From Firmicutes bacterium UBA3920 (lineage in GTDB: Bacteria > Bacillota > Clostridia > Caldicoprobacterales > Xylanivirgaceae), in NCBI GenBank assembly GCA_002386065.1, contig DGES01000126.1, positions 28,821-34,441 of the forward strand: DNA of 5,621 nucleotides. The letters run 5' to 3'. Under the pieces are notes generated by a model. That model was not told the DNA's origin. It was given only the letters and a program-made list of their open reading frames with translations, and did no database searches. The position numbers and the translations under genes are program-made. Each line of letters starts with the position of its first letter. The stretch's first letter is position 1. Of this stretch, positions 1 through 5,621 are shown one piece after another.

Positions 1-1014
1 AGCAGTTTCAGCAACTTTTTGAAGCTCAAAATCTAATGTCAAATATACATTATTTCCTGGCTGTGATTCTTTTTCTTCGATTGTCCTTATGGTACGTCCT
101 AGAGCATCTACTTCTATACGCTTACCTCCATCTATACCCCTGAGATATTCTTCCATTATCATTTCAAGCTCACTTCTACCTATGAGATCAACAGCTGGAT
201 CATAACCTTTCTCCTCATAGTATTCCTTATTCTTTTCCCATTCCTCGCCTGTTATCTTACCTACATACCCTAAGACATGAGCAGCCATTTCACCATTGGG
301 ATATTCTCGTATAGATGAAGTATTAACCACGACTCCAGGATATTCACTCGCTAATTCTTCTATTGCGGCCACAGTATCCATATTTACATCTTTTGCTATG
401 GTTACAGGTTGATATGCTCTAAATCCCACAAGTTTCATTTCATTCCATATATTAAGTATTTTCTGAGCTTCATAGTCTGTATATTCATCGTCTATATTAT
501 ATTTCTCTCTTAGCTTCTCAAAACACTCCTTAGCCGTCAATTCTTCATTTAAATCATGCATCTCTTTCCAACTCGACTCCTTAGAGCGCTCTTGCTCTTC
601 TTTCATTTCTTCTTGCCCATTTCCATATGTCCAATCAAAATAAAAATTGCCATCTTTATCAATGGCTATGGGAAACTGATAAACAACCTCACCTCCGCGT
701 TCCTCTATTGTTTTTACCGCATTCAATATGGATCTATTTCCATCACCTTTTATAAGTTCATAATAATATAGATCTATATTAAAACTTGGTCTATTCCATG
801 CAAGCTTTTCGCCCCCATTGGCATATATGGTTCCTCTTACAGCTTTTTCAGGAATTATACGTGTAACTACTTGCTGAGATGCAGTTTCATATTCATTTCC
901 CATAATTAACTGAAGATAGGCAAGACGTCCAAAAAGTACCATGCATAAAAAAAAGAATAGTATACCAAGCTGGGTATATCTATTCTTTAAGGTTTTTAAA
1001 AATTTACTATTCAT
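1..1014 (-). CDS. mrdA: Penicillin-binding protein 2 (elongation-specific class B PBP), 3' part cut by window edge
   Basis: This is the peptidoglycan transpeptidase of the rod-shape elongation complex, anchored in the membrane with its bulk outside. The window holds the first 338 codons; the catalytic domain with the SxxK, SxN and KTG motifs lies off the left edge. The product opens MNSKFLKTLKNRY, then one membrane helix at about residues 16-37. A class B PBP N-terminal motif follows at 60-72 (RGTIYANGGEKLA), then NRPSFNI, a charged dimerisation region, YPNGEMAAHVLGYVG, DLIGRSELE (about 276-284), LRGIDGGKRIEVDALGRT and the entry to the transpeptidase domain, NNVYLTLDFELQ. The ATG has a GAGGGG site 8 bases upstream and follows the mreD stop by 25 bp. 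An ATG overlapping that site hits a stop after three codons. The family call is firm; mrdA is chosen over spoVD or pbpB from the mreBCD context. Two N-terminal motifs depart from consensus. Confidence 0.93.
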   Translation of the reverse strand, partial: MNSKFLKTLKNRYTQLGILFFFLCMVLFGRLAYLQLIMGNEYETASQQVVTRIIPEKAVRGTIYANGGEKLAWNRPSFNIDLYYYELIKGDGNRSILNAVKTIEERGGEVVYQFPIAIDKDGNFYFDWTYGNGQEEMKEEQERSKESSWKEMHDLNEELTAKECFEKLREKYNIDDEYTDYEAQKILNIWNEMKLVGFRAYQPVTIAKDVNMDTVAAIEELASEYPGVVVNTSSIREYPNGEMAAHVLGYVGKITGEEWEKNKEYYEEKGYDPAVDLIGRSELEMIMEEYLRGIDGGKRIEVDALGRTIRTIEEKESQPGNNVYLTLDFELQKVAETA

Positions 1015-1039
1015 AGAACCATCCCCTCAGCATACTAAC

Positions 1040-1552
1040 TTAACTCTCTCTAAAATACCATCTTTTCGTCATGAATTTGTACTTATATAACCATTGCATA
1101 AACTTATATATAAAAGGCATTAAAATTGCTGTATATATGGCCTTGGGTATTGCTACTTTAATAAGTATGCTATATGCTGATACTTCCAATCTCATAAAAA
1201 ACGCATAGAGGAGCATTATGGCTTCTTTTAAAAATATTGACAATACAGTAAAAAACACAGGTATTATAATATCTCCAACGAAAAATTTATCAGCTAATGT
1301 ACCTATCATAAATCCAATAAGCATATACTGAAGTGCATACACTCCAAGTATACTCCCCATAACTATATCATAGACAAGTCCACCAATTAAACCTACTATA
1401 GGTGCAATTGGATTTCCACCTAGCAGGCCAAAGGAAACTATAAATGTCGTCATAATATCTGGGGCAACACCACTTAACTTAAGGAATGGAAATAATGTCG
1501 TCTCTAATATTACACTTACTAAAATTATTAAAGCAACTACTAGTGCCCTCAA
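1040..1552 (-). CDS. mreD: Rod shape-determining membrane protein MreD
   Basis: MreD is a small polytopic inner-membrane protein of the cell-elongation complex that works with MreC and MreB. The 170-residue product matches the usual family length of about 165-175. It is very hydrophobic, with about five or six membrane helices: roughly 3-20, 32-46, 49-67, 70-87, 95-118 and 130-155. The segment GLIGGLVYDIVMGSILG (54-70) followed by ALQYMLIGF is the family's typical glycine- and Asp-containing core, and the C-terminus is short and basic. The start is TTG: an in-frame TAA sits directly before it, and the next in-frame ATG (Met34) would lose the first helix. A GAAAGG site lies 9 bases upstream. 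It sits 43 bp after mreC and 25 bp before mrdA, so it is co-transcribed. Confidence 0.93.
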   Translation of the reverse strand: MRALVVALIILVSVILETTLFPFLKLSGVAPDIMTTFIVSFGLLGGNPIAPIVGLIGGLVYDIVMGSILGVYALQYMLIGFMIGTLADKFFVGDIIIPVFFTVLSIFLKEAIMLLYAFFMRLEVSAYSILIKVAIPKAIYTAILMPFIYKFMQWLYKYKFMTKRWYFRES

Positions 1553-1561
1553 TTATATCAA

Positions 1562-1567
1562 CCTTTC
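1562..1567 (-). promoter_or_regulatory. Ribosome binding site of mreD (fixes the TTG start)
   Basis: GAAAGG lies 9 bases before the TTG. It is a moderate site without the GGAGG core. Because an in-frame TAA directly precedes the TTG, no earlier start is possible, so this site and the TTG support each other. Confidence 0.7.
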
Positions 1568-1595
1568 AATGAAAAATCTTCCTATTCCCCAACTG

Positions 1596-2429
1596 TCAAT
1601 CAGCTTTTTTTATGACAAGCACTTCTTCAAGCCTTTGAAAGTCTACACCTGGTTCTATAATAGCCGTTTTAAAAAAATCTCGCTTTTCTTCTACTACTTC
1701 CTTTACTTCTCCTATATAAATACCCTTAGGAAATATTTCACCTAATCCAGATGTAAGCACCTTATCTCCTGGTTTTAAGTCAGAATCAAGGGGCAAGTAT
1801 ATCATTCTACACATACCCTCTTCAAGCCCCATATCGTTATTACCCTTGACTAAACCATTATCTCGAGTACGTTCGATAATACCACTTACTGAGCTTTGCC
1901 CATCAACTATTGTCCTTACTTTAGCCCAATTGGGACCAACTTGGAATATCCTACCTACTAGCCCCCGTTCCGTCACCACAGCCATATTGATGTCCACACC
2001 ATGTTTTGTTCCCTTATCTATCAAAATTACATTAAACCAATTACCCGGATTTTTTCCTATTACTTTGGCCCCTGTTACAGTCATCTTATCATTGTCTACA
2101 GCAAAATCTAGTAGCTTTTTGAGTCGCTTATTTTCCTTTTCTAGCTCATTTTTTTCTATAAGTTCATTTTCTAATATAGCTACATATTCACGGAGCTCCT
2201 CATTTTCCGCCTTAATATCTCTATTATCTTTTATATCATAAAAAAAGTTACTAACGCTACTACTAATCGTATAAAATACCTTTTGTACAGGGCTTGTTAT
2301 ATAACCTACAGCTCCTTCAATCTTTGAAAATGCATATTCATACTTATTCGTCACAACCATAAGGGTAATTAACATTATACTGATTATAATAATGATGAAA
2401 AGGGGGCGTTTTTTTACAATACGGGGCAA
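1596..2429 (-). CDS. mreC: Rod shape-determining protein MreC
   Basis: MreC is a bitopic protein whose extracytoplasmic part dimerises, and it links the MreB scaffold to PBP2 and other wall enzymes. The product has 277 residues, close to the usual 270-300. It has a short basic N-terminus (KKR), one membrane helix at about 10-26, a coiled coil at about 67-110 (AENEELREYVAILENELIEK and onward), then the beta-rich MreC domain. That domain shows NWFNVILIDKGTKHGV, GLVGRIFQVG (156-165) and LTSGLGEIFPKGIYIGEV (225-242). The start is TTG: an in-frame TAA lies 18-16 bases upstream with no ATG or GTG between, and the next Met (19) falls inside the membrane helix. Only 18 bp separate it from mreB, and that spacer is almost all ribosome binding site. 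Confidence 0.96.
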   Translation of the reverse strand: MPRIVKKRPLFIIIIISIMLITLMVVTNKYEYAFSKIEGAVGYITSPVQKVFYTISSSVSNFFYDIKDNRDIKAENEELREYVAILENELIEKNELEKENKRLKKLLDFAVDNDKMTVTGAKVIGKNPGNWFNVILIDKGTKHGVDINMAVVTERGLVGRIFQVGPNWAKVRTIVDGQSSVSGIIERTRDNGLVKGNNDMGLEEGMCRMIYLPLDSDLKPGDKVLTSGLGEIFPKGIYIGEVKEVVEEKRDFFKTAIIEPGVDFQRLEEVLVIKKAD

Positions 2430-2436
2430 TTTGACG

Positions 2437-2446
2437 CCACCCCCTT
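2437..2446 (-). promoter_or_regulatory. Ribosome binding site of mreC (fixes the TTG start)
   Basis: AAGGGGGTGG lies 7 bases before the TTG start. It matches the extended anti-SD complement AAGGAGGTGA at 8 of 10 positions. It begins within the second of two tandem mreB stop codons (TAATAA). The strong site probably offsets the weak start codon. Confidence 0.8.
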
Positions 2447-2447
2447 A

Positions 2448-3476
2448 TTATATATTTTTATTCGGTATTGCCACTTTCTTTAAAGTTTCAATTTCCTCTA
2501 CTACTCTTCCAGCACCGATAGCTACACAATCAAGTGGATCCTCTGCAATATGGACAGGCATGCCCGTTTCCTCTTTTATGAGTTCATCCATCCCATCAAG
2601 GAGTGCACCACCACCTGTTAGCATTATACCCTTATCCATTATGTCAGCAGCTAACTCCGGCGGAGTCTTCTCGAGTGTAAGTTTTATATCATCCACTATA
2701 CTATTTACTGGTTCCCTCAATGCATCTAATATCTCGGTGGATGTTATGCGTAATGTCTTTGGAAGACCTGTTACAAGATCCCTGCCCCTTATATCCATAC
2801 TAAGTTCTTGTTTCCTTGGGAAAGCCGATCCTATAGTTATTTTTATCTCCTCGGCAGTACGTTCACCTACCATTAAATTATATTCCTTCTTTATATAGTT
2901 AATGATGGATTCATCTAGTTTATTTCCCCCTATTCTCAAAGAGCGACTTGTTACAATACCGCCTAGGGATATAATTGCAACTTCACATGTTCCACCACCA
3001 ATGTCTACAATCATACTGCCCGTTGGTTCATTGACAGGTAAACCTGCACCAATGGCCGCTGCCATGGGTTCTTCTACTAGATAAGCTTCTCTAGCACCTG
3101 CTTGCCGTGTAGCCTCCTCCACTGCCCGTTTTTCAACTTCAGTTATACCTGAAGGCACACATACTACTATACGAGGATGTAAACCTAAACCCTTCGCAGT
3201 AGCCTTCTTTATAAAATACTTCAGCATATCCTGCGTCACGTCAAAATCGGCTATAACTCCCTCTTTCATAGGACGAATTGCCACTATGTTTCCTGGGGTC
3301 CTTCCTATCATACGCTTTGCCTCTTCACCAACTGCCAATACCTTCTTTGTATTGCTCTGTATAGCAACTACAGAAGGCTCTCTAATTACAACACCTTTAC
3401 CCCTTACATGTACCAATGTATTGGCCGTTCCTAAATCAATTCCTAAATCTTTTGAAAACCATCCAAATACTCCCAT
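2448..3476 (-). CDS. mreB: Rod shape-determining protein MreB (bacterial actin)
   Basis: MreB is the actin-family ATPase that forms membrane-bound filaments and orients side-wall peptidoglycan synthesis. The product is complete at 342 residues, within the usual 330-350. The actin-fold signatures are in order: phosphate-1 loop DLGIDLGTANT (10-20), REPSVVAIQ, PMKEGVIADFDV, VCVPSGITEVEKRAV, VEEPMAAAIGAG (134-145, including the expected catalytic Glu), phosphate-2 loop DIGGGT (158-163), RIGGNKLDESI, the conserved EEIKITIGSAFP segment, and the adenosine loop LTGGGALLDG (286-295). The N-terminus MGVFGWFSK is short and amphipathic, fitting direct membrane attachment. It could be a paralogue such as Mbl or MreBH, but mreC and mreD follow directly, so MreB is preferred. 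The gene ends in tandem TAATAA. The ATG is the only usable start, because no in-frame ATG, GTG or TTG occurs between it and the upstream in-frame stop. Its ribosome binding site is unusually distant. Confidence 0.98.
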   Translation of the reverse strand: MGVFGWFSKDLGIDLGTANTLVHVRGKGVVIREPSVVAIQSNTKKVLAVGEEAKRMIGRTPGNIVAIRPMKEGVIADFDVTQDMLKYFIKKATAKGLGLHPRIVVCVPSGITEVEKRAVEEATRQAGAREAYLVEEPMAAAIGAGLPVNEPTGSMIVDIGGGTCEVAIISLGGIVTSRSLRIGGNKLDESIINYIKKEYNLMVGERTAEEIKITIGSAFPRKQELSMDIRGRDLVTGLPKTLRITSTEILDALREPVNSIVDDIKLTLEKTPPELAADIMDKGIMLTGGGALLDGMDELIKEETGMPVHIAEDPLDCVAIGAGRVVEEIETLKKVAIPNKNI

Positions 3477-3490
3477 GTTTTGTACAAAAC
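3477..3490. repeat. Perfect 14-bp palindrome between the mreB ribosome binding site and start codon
   Basis: GTTTTGTACAAAAC is identical to its own reverse complement and abuts the mreB ATG. Its outer base is the last G of the GGAAGGAG site. As RNA it could form a weak five-pair stem (GUUUU/AAAAC) with a GUAC loop; as DNA it could be the binding site of a dimeric protein. The sequence does not show which, and it may be chance. Confidence 0.6.
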
Positions 3491-3497
3491 TCCTTCC
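3490..3497 (-). promoter_or_regulatory. Ribosome binding site of mreB, unusually far from the ATG
   Basis: GGAAGGAG is the only good Shine-Dalgarno match before mreB. It ends 13 bases from the ATG, whereas the other sites in this window sit 6-9 bases away. The intervening bases form a perfect palindrome. If it folds in the mRNA, the effective distance would shorten. Confidence 0.65.
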
Positions 3498-3555
3498 AAC
3501 CCTTATTCTATAAGTCTTTATAAAATTATTACCATTAAACTTAAATTGATAACCT

Positions 3556-3584
3556 AATATATACTTTTTATATATCTATATCAA
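3556..3584 (-). promoter_or_regulatory. Candidate sigma-A-type promoter for the mreBCD-mrdA operon
   Basis: The -35 box TTGATA (3579-3584) and -10 box TATATT (3556-3561) each match consensus at five of six bases, with an ideal 17-bp spacer. Transcription would start near 3549, giving a leader of about 73 bases. The region is very AT-rich, so a chance match is possible. Confidence 0.5.
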
Positions 3585-3740
3585 ATTTTTAAGTATTTTC
3601 TATAAATTGTGGATAGGCGATTTAATTATATTGCAAACACAATCCTATATAGTTTTAATACAAGCAAGGAATTTCAACTGTATTTCATGGATTTTTATCC
3701 CATTCACAAAGCCTTTCCCTGATTACTGTATTTACATCTT

Positions 3741-3772
3741 TCAATATCAAAGTCATATGACAAAAATATTGA
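3741..3772. repeat. 32-bp concentric inverted repeat
   Basis: A perfect 10-bp palindrome, GTCATATGAC (3752-3761), lies at the centre. Outer arms TCAATAT (3741-3747) and ATATTGA (3766-3772) share exactly the same centre. The two halves match at 12 of 16 positions, and only the four bases between core and arms fail. A further palindrome, TTGATATCAA (3769-3778), overlaps the right edge. No T-run follows on the minus strand, so it does not look like an intrinsic terminator. Confidence 0.55.
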
Positions 3773-3792
3773 TATCAAAACTAAATCTATAT

Positions 3793-4056
3793 CTACCACC
3801 TTTTATAGAAAATAATCCCAAGGAGAATGCCGATAACCGTTCCGATATTGATCACAAATGTCAAACCAAATGTCAATCTCAATATCCCAAGATCTAGTGT
3901 TGCCGGCTTACCTATAGTACCTATTTCAACAGTCTTAGTAAATATTTCATGCTTAAAATAAGATGCAAGTATGTTACCAAAAAGACTACCTATTATTATC
4001 CCAGCTAATAAATAGAGTATAAGTATACCTGCTCCCTTCGAACCCCTTCTAGGCAT
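3793..4056 (-). CDS. Small two-helix membrane protein, DUF4321 family
   Basis: The product is a complete 87-residue protein of unknown function that I recognise as DUF4321-like. It has a basic N-terminus (MPRRGSKG), a glycine-rich membrane helix at about 10-33, a short extracytoplasmic or loop segment, the family-like stretch PATLDLGILRLTFGLTFVIN (51-70), and a second helix at about 61-83 ending in a basic tail, KRW. Basic residues at both ends suggest a hairpin with both termini in the cytoplasm. The ATG is fixed by GAGGAGG 6 bases upstream, the best-spaced site in the window. Members of this family recur just upstream of the mre cluster in Clostridia, which suggests a link to envelope growth, but no activity can be read from the sequence. 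The gene is preceded by its own likely promoter. Confidence 0.85.
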   Translation of the reverse strand: MPRRGSKGAGILILYLLAGIIIGSLFGNILASYFKHEIFTKTVEIGTIGKPATLDLGILRLTFGLTFVINIGTVIGILLGIIFYKRW

Positions 4057-4062
4057 TTAGAA

Positions 4063-4069
4063 CCTCCTC
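4063..4069 (-). promoter_or_regulatory. Ribosome binding site of the DUF4321 gene
   Basis: GAGGAGG lies 6 bases before the ATG. It is a near-perfect Shine-Dalgarno site, predicting efficient translation of this small protein. Confidence 0.85.
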
Positions 4070-4114
4070 ATATATTTAAAAATATAAAAACTGCATATAA
4101 ATACTCACTATTTT

Positions 4115-4142
4115 AGTATAACATTTTTATAGTGGATTACAA
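4115..4142 (-). promoter_or_regulatory. Extended -10 promoter for the DUF4321 gene
   Basis: The -10 box TATACT (4115-4120, five of six consensus bases) is preceded by TGT, the extended -10 element. A partial -35 box, TTGTAA (4137-4142, four of six), lies 16 bp upstream. Transcription would start near 4108, about 50 bases before the ATG. It lies just downstream of the transporter's terminator, as expected for a new transcription unit. Confidence 0.6.
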
Positions 4143-4180
4143 GACCTTTGAGTCTTTTTTTAATAAAAGTATAGATTTCC

Positions 4181-4220
4181 AAAAAAAGAAAAACTATAGC
4201 TTTGTTTAACTATAGTTTTT
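4181..4220 (-). terminator. Intrinsic terminator of the phosphate transporter gene
   Basis: Read on the minus strand, AAAAACTATAG and CTATAGTTTTT form a perfect 11-bp stem (4210-4220 with 4189-4199) around a 10-base loop. After one C there is a run of seven T. The stem starts on the first base of the paired strand, within the transporter's TGA. The A/T ends of the stem would also give a T-run on the plus strand, so it could stop transcription from either side, though no plus-strand gene faces it. Confidence 0.85.
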
Positions 4221-5621
4221 CAGCCTAATACAGAGTCCGCAAGATTACATGCATGGTCGCCTATACGTTCTAAGTTTGTCACAATGTCTAGAAATATAAC
4301 CCCTGAACTGACTGAGCACTTCTGAGCATTTAACCTCTCTATATGCCCATTGCGGAGTTTGATTTCCAAATCATCTATGGCCTGTTCTTGAGGTTCTACA
4401 CGCCTAGCTATATCCTTATCCCTTGTCTTTATAGCCACAACCGCATCTTCTAATGCGCTTAACACTAAATTCTCCATCTCTATAAGTTCTTCTTGGGCCG
4501 TATCAGAAAATGCCACATCATTTTCTATCACATATTGTGCATACTCTGCTATGTTTTGAGCATGATCCCCTATTCTCTCTATATCATTCACTACATGGAA
4601 TAGTTTCGCTACAAACGCTGAATCAGCATCTGCAATAGGTAGATCATTTACCATTATAAGATAATTAGTTATTTCTTCACTCAGAAAATCGATTATCTCT
4701 TCCCTCTTATTTACTTCCTCTATTAGCTGTTCATCTCTTTCAAAGAAAGCTTTCATTGCAATTGCCACATTTTGTTTTGCCAAATCGGCCATCCTACCTG
4801 TTTCCTTAGATATTTGAGCAACGGCGATAACAGGCGTCTCCAATATACGCTTGTCCAAATACATAAGATGCATTGTGTCAATATCCTTTTCTTTTCCCGG
4901 CACTAATTTTTTAGACATATTGACTAATGTACCAGCCAATGGAAACATCAAAACAGTATTTAATACATTGAATAGCGTATGAGCATTGGCAATCTGCCTT
5001 GCCTTATTATTAGGTGTAAATGATTCTACGAATGGAACATAAGGTATCCCTACCAAGATAAGAATAGTAAATAATAATGTACCTAATATATTAAAAAGCA
5101 AATGTATGATAGCAGCTCGCTTAGCCGTAACAGAAGTTCCAACACTGGCCATTATGGCAGTTATACATGTACCTATATTTTGACCAAATAAGACAAATAT
5201 GGCACTATCAAGTCCAATTGCACCTTGTATGGCAAGTGCCTGCAGTATACCCATAGATGCACTAGAACTTTGTAAAACAGCTGTCATCAATATACCTGTC
5301 AATAATCCCCAAATGGGATTTTTAAATTTTACTACCATTTCTTGAAACTTCGGATCGTTTCCAAGAGGTTTCATAGAACTAGACATCATACTAAGACCTA
5401 GAAACAATATTCCAAATCCTGTTACTATTTCACCAAGTCTCTTCATCTTTGCCTTCTTTGAAAAAAATATTAGTCCTACACCTATGAACACAATAATAGG
5501 TGCTACATCAGAGAGATTGAACGCTATTAATTGACCTGTGATAGTGGTTCCTATATTTGCCCCCATTATAACCCCTGTTGCTTGGGCAAGTGTCATTATA
5601 CCTGCATTTACAAAACCTACT
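4220..5621 (-). CDS. Na/Pi cotransporter family protein with C-terminal PhoU-like domain, 5' end off window
   Basis: This is an inner-membrane sodium-dependent phosphate symporter of the NptA/YjbB type (PF02690), with a cytoplasmic PhoU-like domain. The window holds 466 codons plus the stop. The frame stays open through the right edge, reading VGFVNAGIMTLAQ, so the ATG at 5596 is internal and perhaps 70-100 residues are missing. The first Na/Pi repeat shows GVIMGANIGTTITGQLIAF (about residues 17-35). The second shows QSSSASMGILQAL (about 117-129) and GQNIGTCITAIMASVGTS, the paired signature of the family. Several membrane helices run to about residue 235. The rest is helical and contains IERIGDHAQNIAEYA and, at the very C-terminus, LERIGDHACNLADS; these are two PhoU-type repeats with the expected E..GD metal-binding pattern. 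Substrate and direction are inferred from the family, and some members may regulate export rather than uptake. It ends at a strong terminator. Confidence 0.93.
   Translation of the reverse strand, partial: VGFVNAGIMTLAQATGVIMGANIGTTITGQLIAFNLSDVAPIIVFIGVGLIFFSKKAKMKRLGEIVTGFGILFLGLSMMSSSMKPLGNDPKFQEMVVKFKNPIWGLLTGILMTAVLQSSSASMGILQALAIQGAIGLDSAIFVLFGQNIGTCITAIMASVGTSVTAKRAAIIHLLFNILGTLLFTILILVGIPYVPFVESFTPNNKARQIANAHTLFNVLNTVLMFPLAGTLVNMSKKLVPGKEKDIDTMHLMYLDKRILETPVIAVAQISKETGRMADLAKQNVAIAMKAFFERDEQLIEEVNKREEIIDFLSEEITNYLIMVNDLPIADADSAFVAKLFHVVNDIERIGDHAQNIAEYAQYVIENDVAFSDTAQEELIEMENLVLSALEDAVVAIKTRDKDIARRVEPQEQAIDDLEIKLRNGHIERLNAQKCSVSSGVIFLDIVTNLERIGDHACNLADSVLG

Larger units (their letters stand above)
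3477..3792. other. 316-bp non-coding gap between the DUF4321 gene and mreB
   Basis: I see no convincing gene on either strand. The plus-strand reading frame running from 3607 is AT-rich, has no ribosome binding site and overlaps the DUF4321 gene antisense. The gap holds a 32-bp concentric dyad, a candidate mreB promoter, the mreB ribosome binding site and the 14-bp palindrome. In many Clostridia maf and radC stand between DUF4321 and mreB; I recognise no remnant of either here. There is no clear terminator after the DUF4321 gene, so its transcript may read through into mreB. Confidence 0.7.

Noticed and set aside
556..771. A hydrophobic 71-codon plus-strand frame resembling a small membrane protein.
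   Set aside because: It lies wholly antisense to PBP2, whose reading frame is clearly coding there, and it has no ribosome binding site.
1846..2241. A 131-codon plus-strand open frame rich in Ser and Leu.
   Set aside because: It is the antisense shadow of mreC; the Ser-rich stretch mirrors the Glu/Lys-rich coiled coil.
2392..3513. Three plus-strand open frames opposite mreB.
   Set aside because: All are antisense shadows of mreB, with no ribosome binding sites and low-complexity Ser/Pro/Ile-rich translations.
3645..3707. A 20-codon minus-strand frame starting GTG (MNGIKIHEIQLKFLACIKTI) in the gap before mreB, with GGGAAAGG just upstream.
   Set aside because: It is too short to tell from chance in AT-rich DNA, the SD-to-start spacing is tight, and it lies upstream of the best mreB promoter, so a leader-peptide role is not supported.
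3607..3897. A 96-codon plus-strand open frame across the gap.
   Set aside because: No ribosome binding site, no recognisable protein features, and it runs antisense over the well-supported DUF4321 gene.
4141..4161. A possible plus-strand terminator: AAGAC and GTCTT around a 6-base loop followed by T's.
   Set aside because: The stem has only five pairs, no plus-strand gene leads into it, and on the minus strand no T-run follows.
5594..5596. ATG at 5596 as the start of the phosphate transporter.
   Set aside because: The frame is open to the window edge and the upstream codons read VGFVNAGI, which fits the conserved family segment, so the ATG is internal.

Overview
The window looks like core chromosome from a low-GC Firmicute, most likely a member of the Clostridia. 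The reasons are its AT-rich DNA, frequent ATA (Ile) and AGA/AGG (Arg) codons, strong purine-rich Shine-Dalgarno sites, TTG start codons, and the combination of a DUF4321-type small membrane protein with mreB-mreC-mreD-mrdA. I cannot assign a genus. Every convincing gene lies on the minus strand, so transcription runs from high to low coordinates.

Layout in transcription order: (1) A Na/phosphate symporter-family protein with a C-terminal PhoU-like domain (4220-5621), whose 5' end lies beyond the right edge. It ends at a strong hairpin terminator (4181-4220). (2) A 163-bp spacer with a good extended -10 promoter. (3) A small two-helix membrane protein of the DUF4321 family (3793-4056). (4) A 316-bp non-coding gap holding a concentric 32-bp dyad, a candidate promoter and a 14-bp palindrome between the mreB ribosome binding site and its ATG. 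(5) The rod-shape cluster mreB (2448-3476), mreC (1596-2429), mreD (1040-1552) and mrdA encoding PBP2 (1-1014, cut by the left edge). Spacers within this cluster are 18, 43 and 25 bp, so it is almost certainly one operon.

MreB filaments on the inner membrane face, the bitopic protein MreC and the polytopic protein MreD form the scaffold of the elongation machinery. PBP2 is its peptidoglycan transpeptidase. The phosphate transporter is separated by a terminator and is probably an independent unit.

I found no undescribed multi-gene system, mobile element, CRISPR array or RNA gene. The points worth a second look are small: the palindrome at the mreB start, the intergenic dyad, adjacency of DUF4321 and mreB without the maf and radC genes often found between them, TTG starts on both mreC and mreD, and two departures from consensus in the N-terminal part of PBP2.
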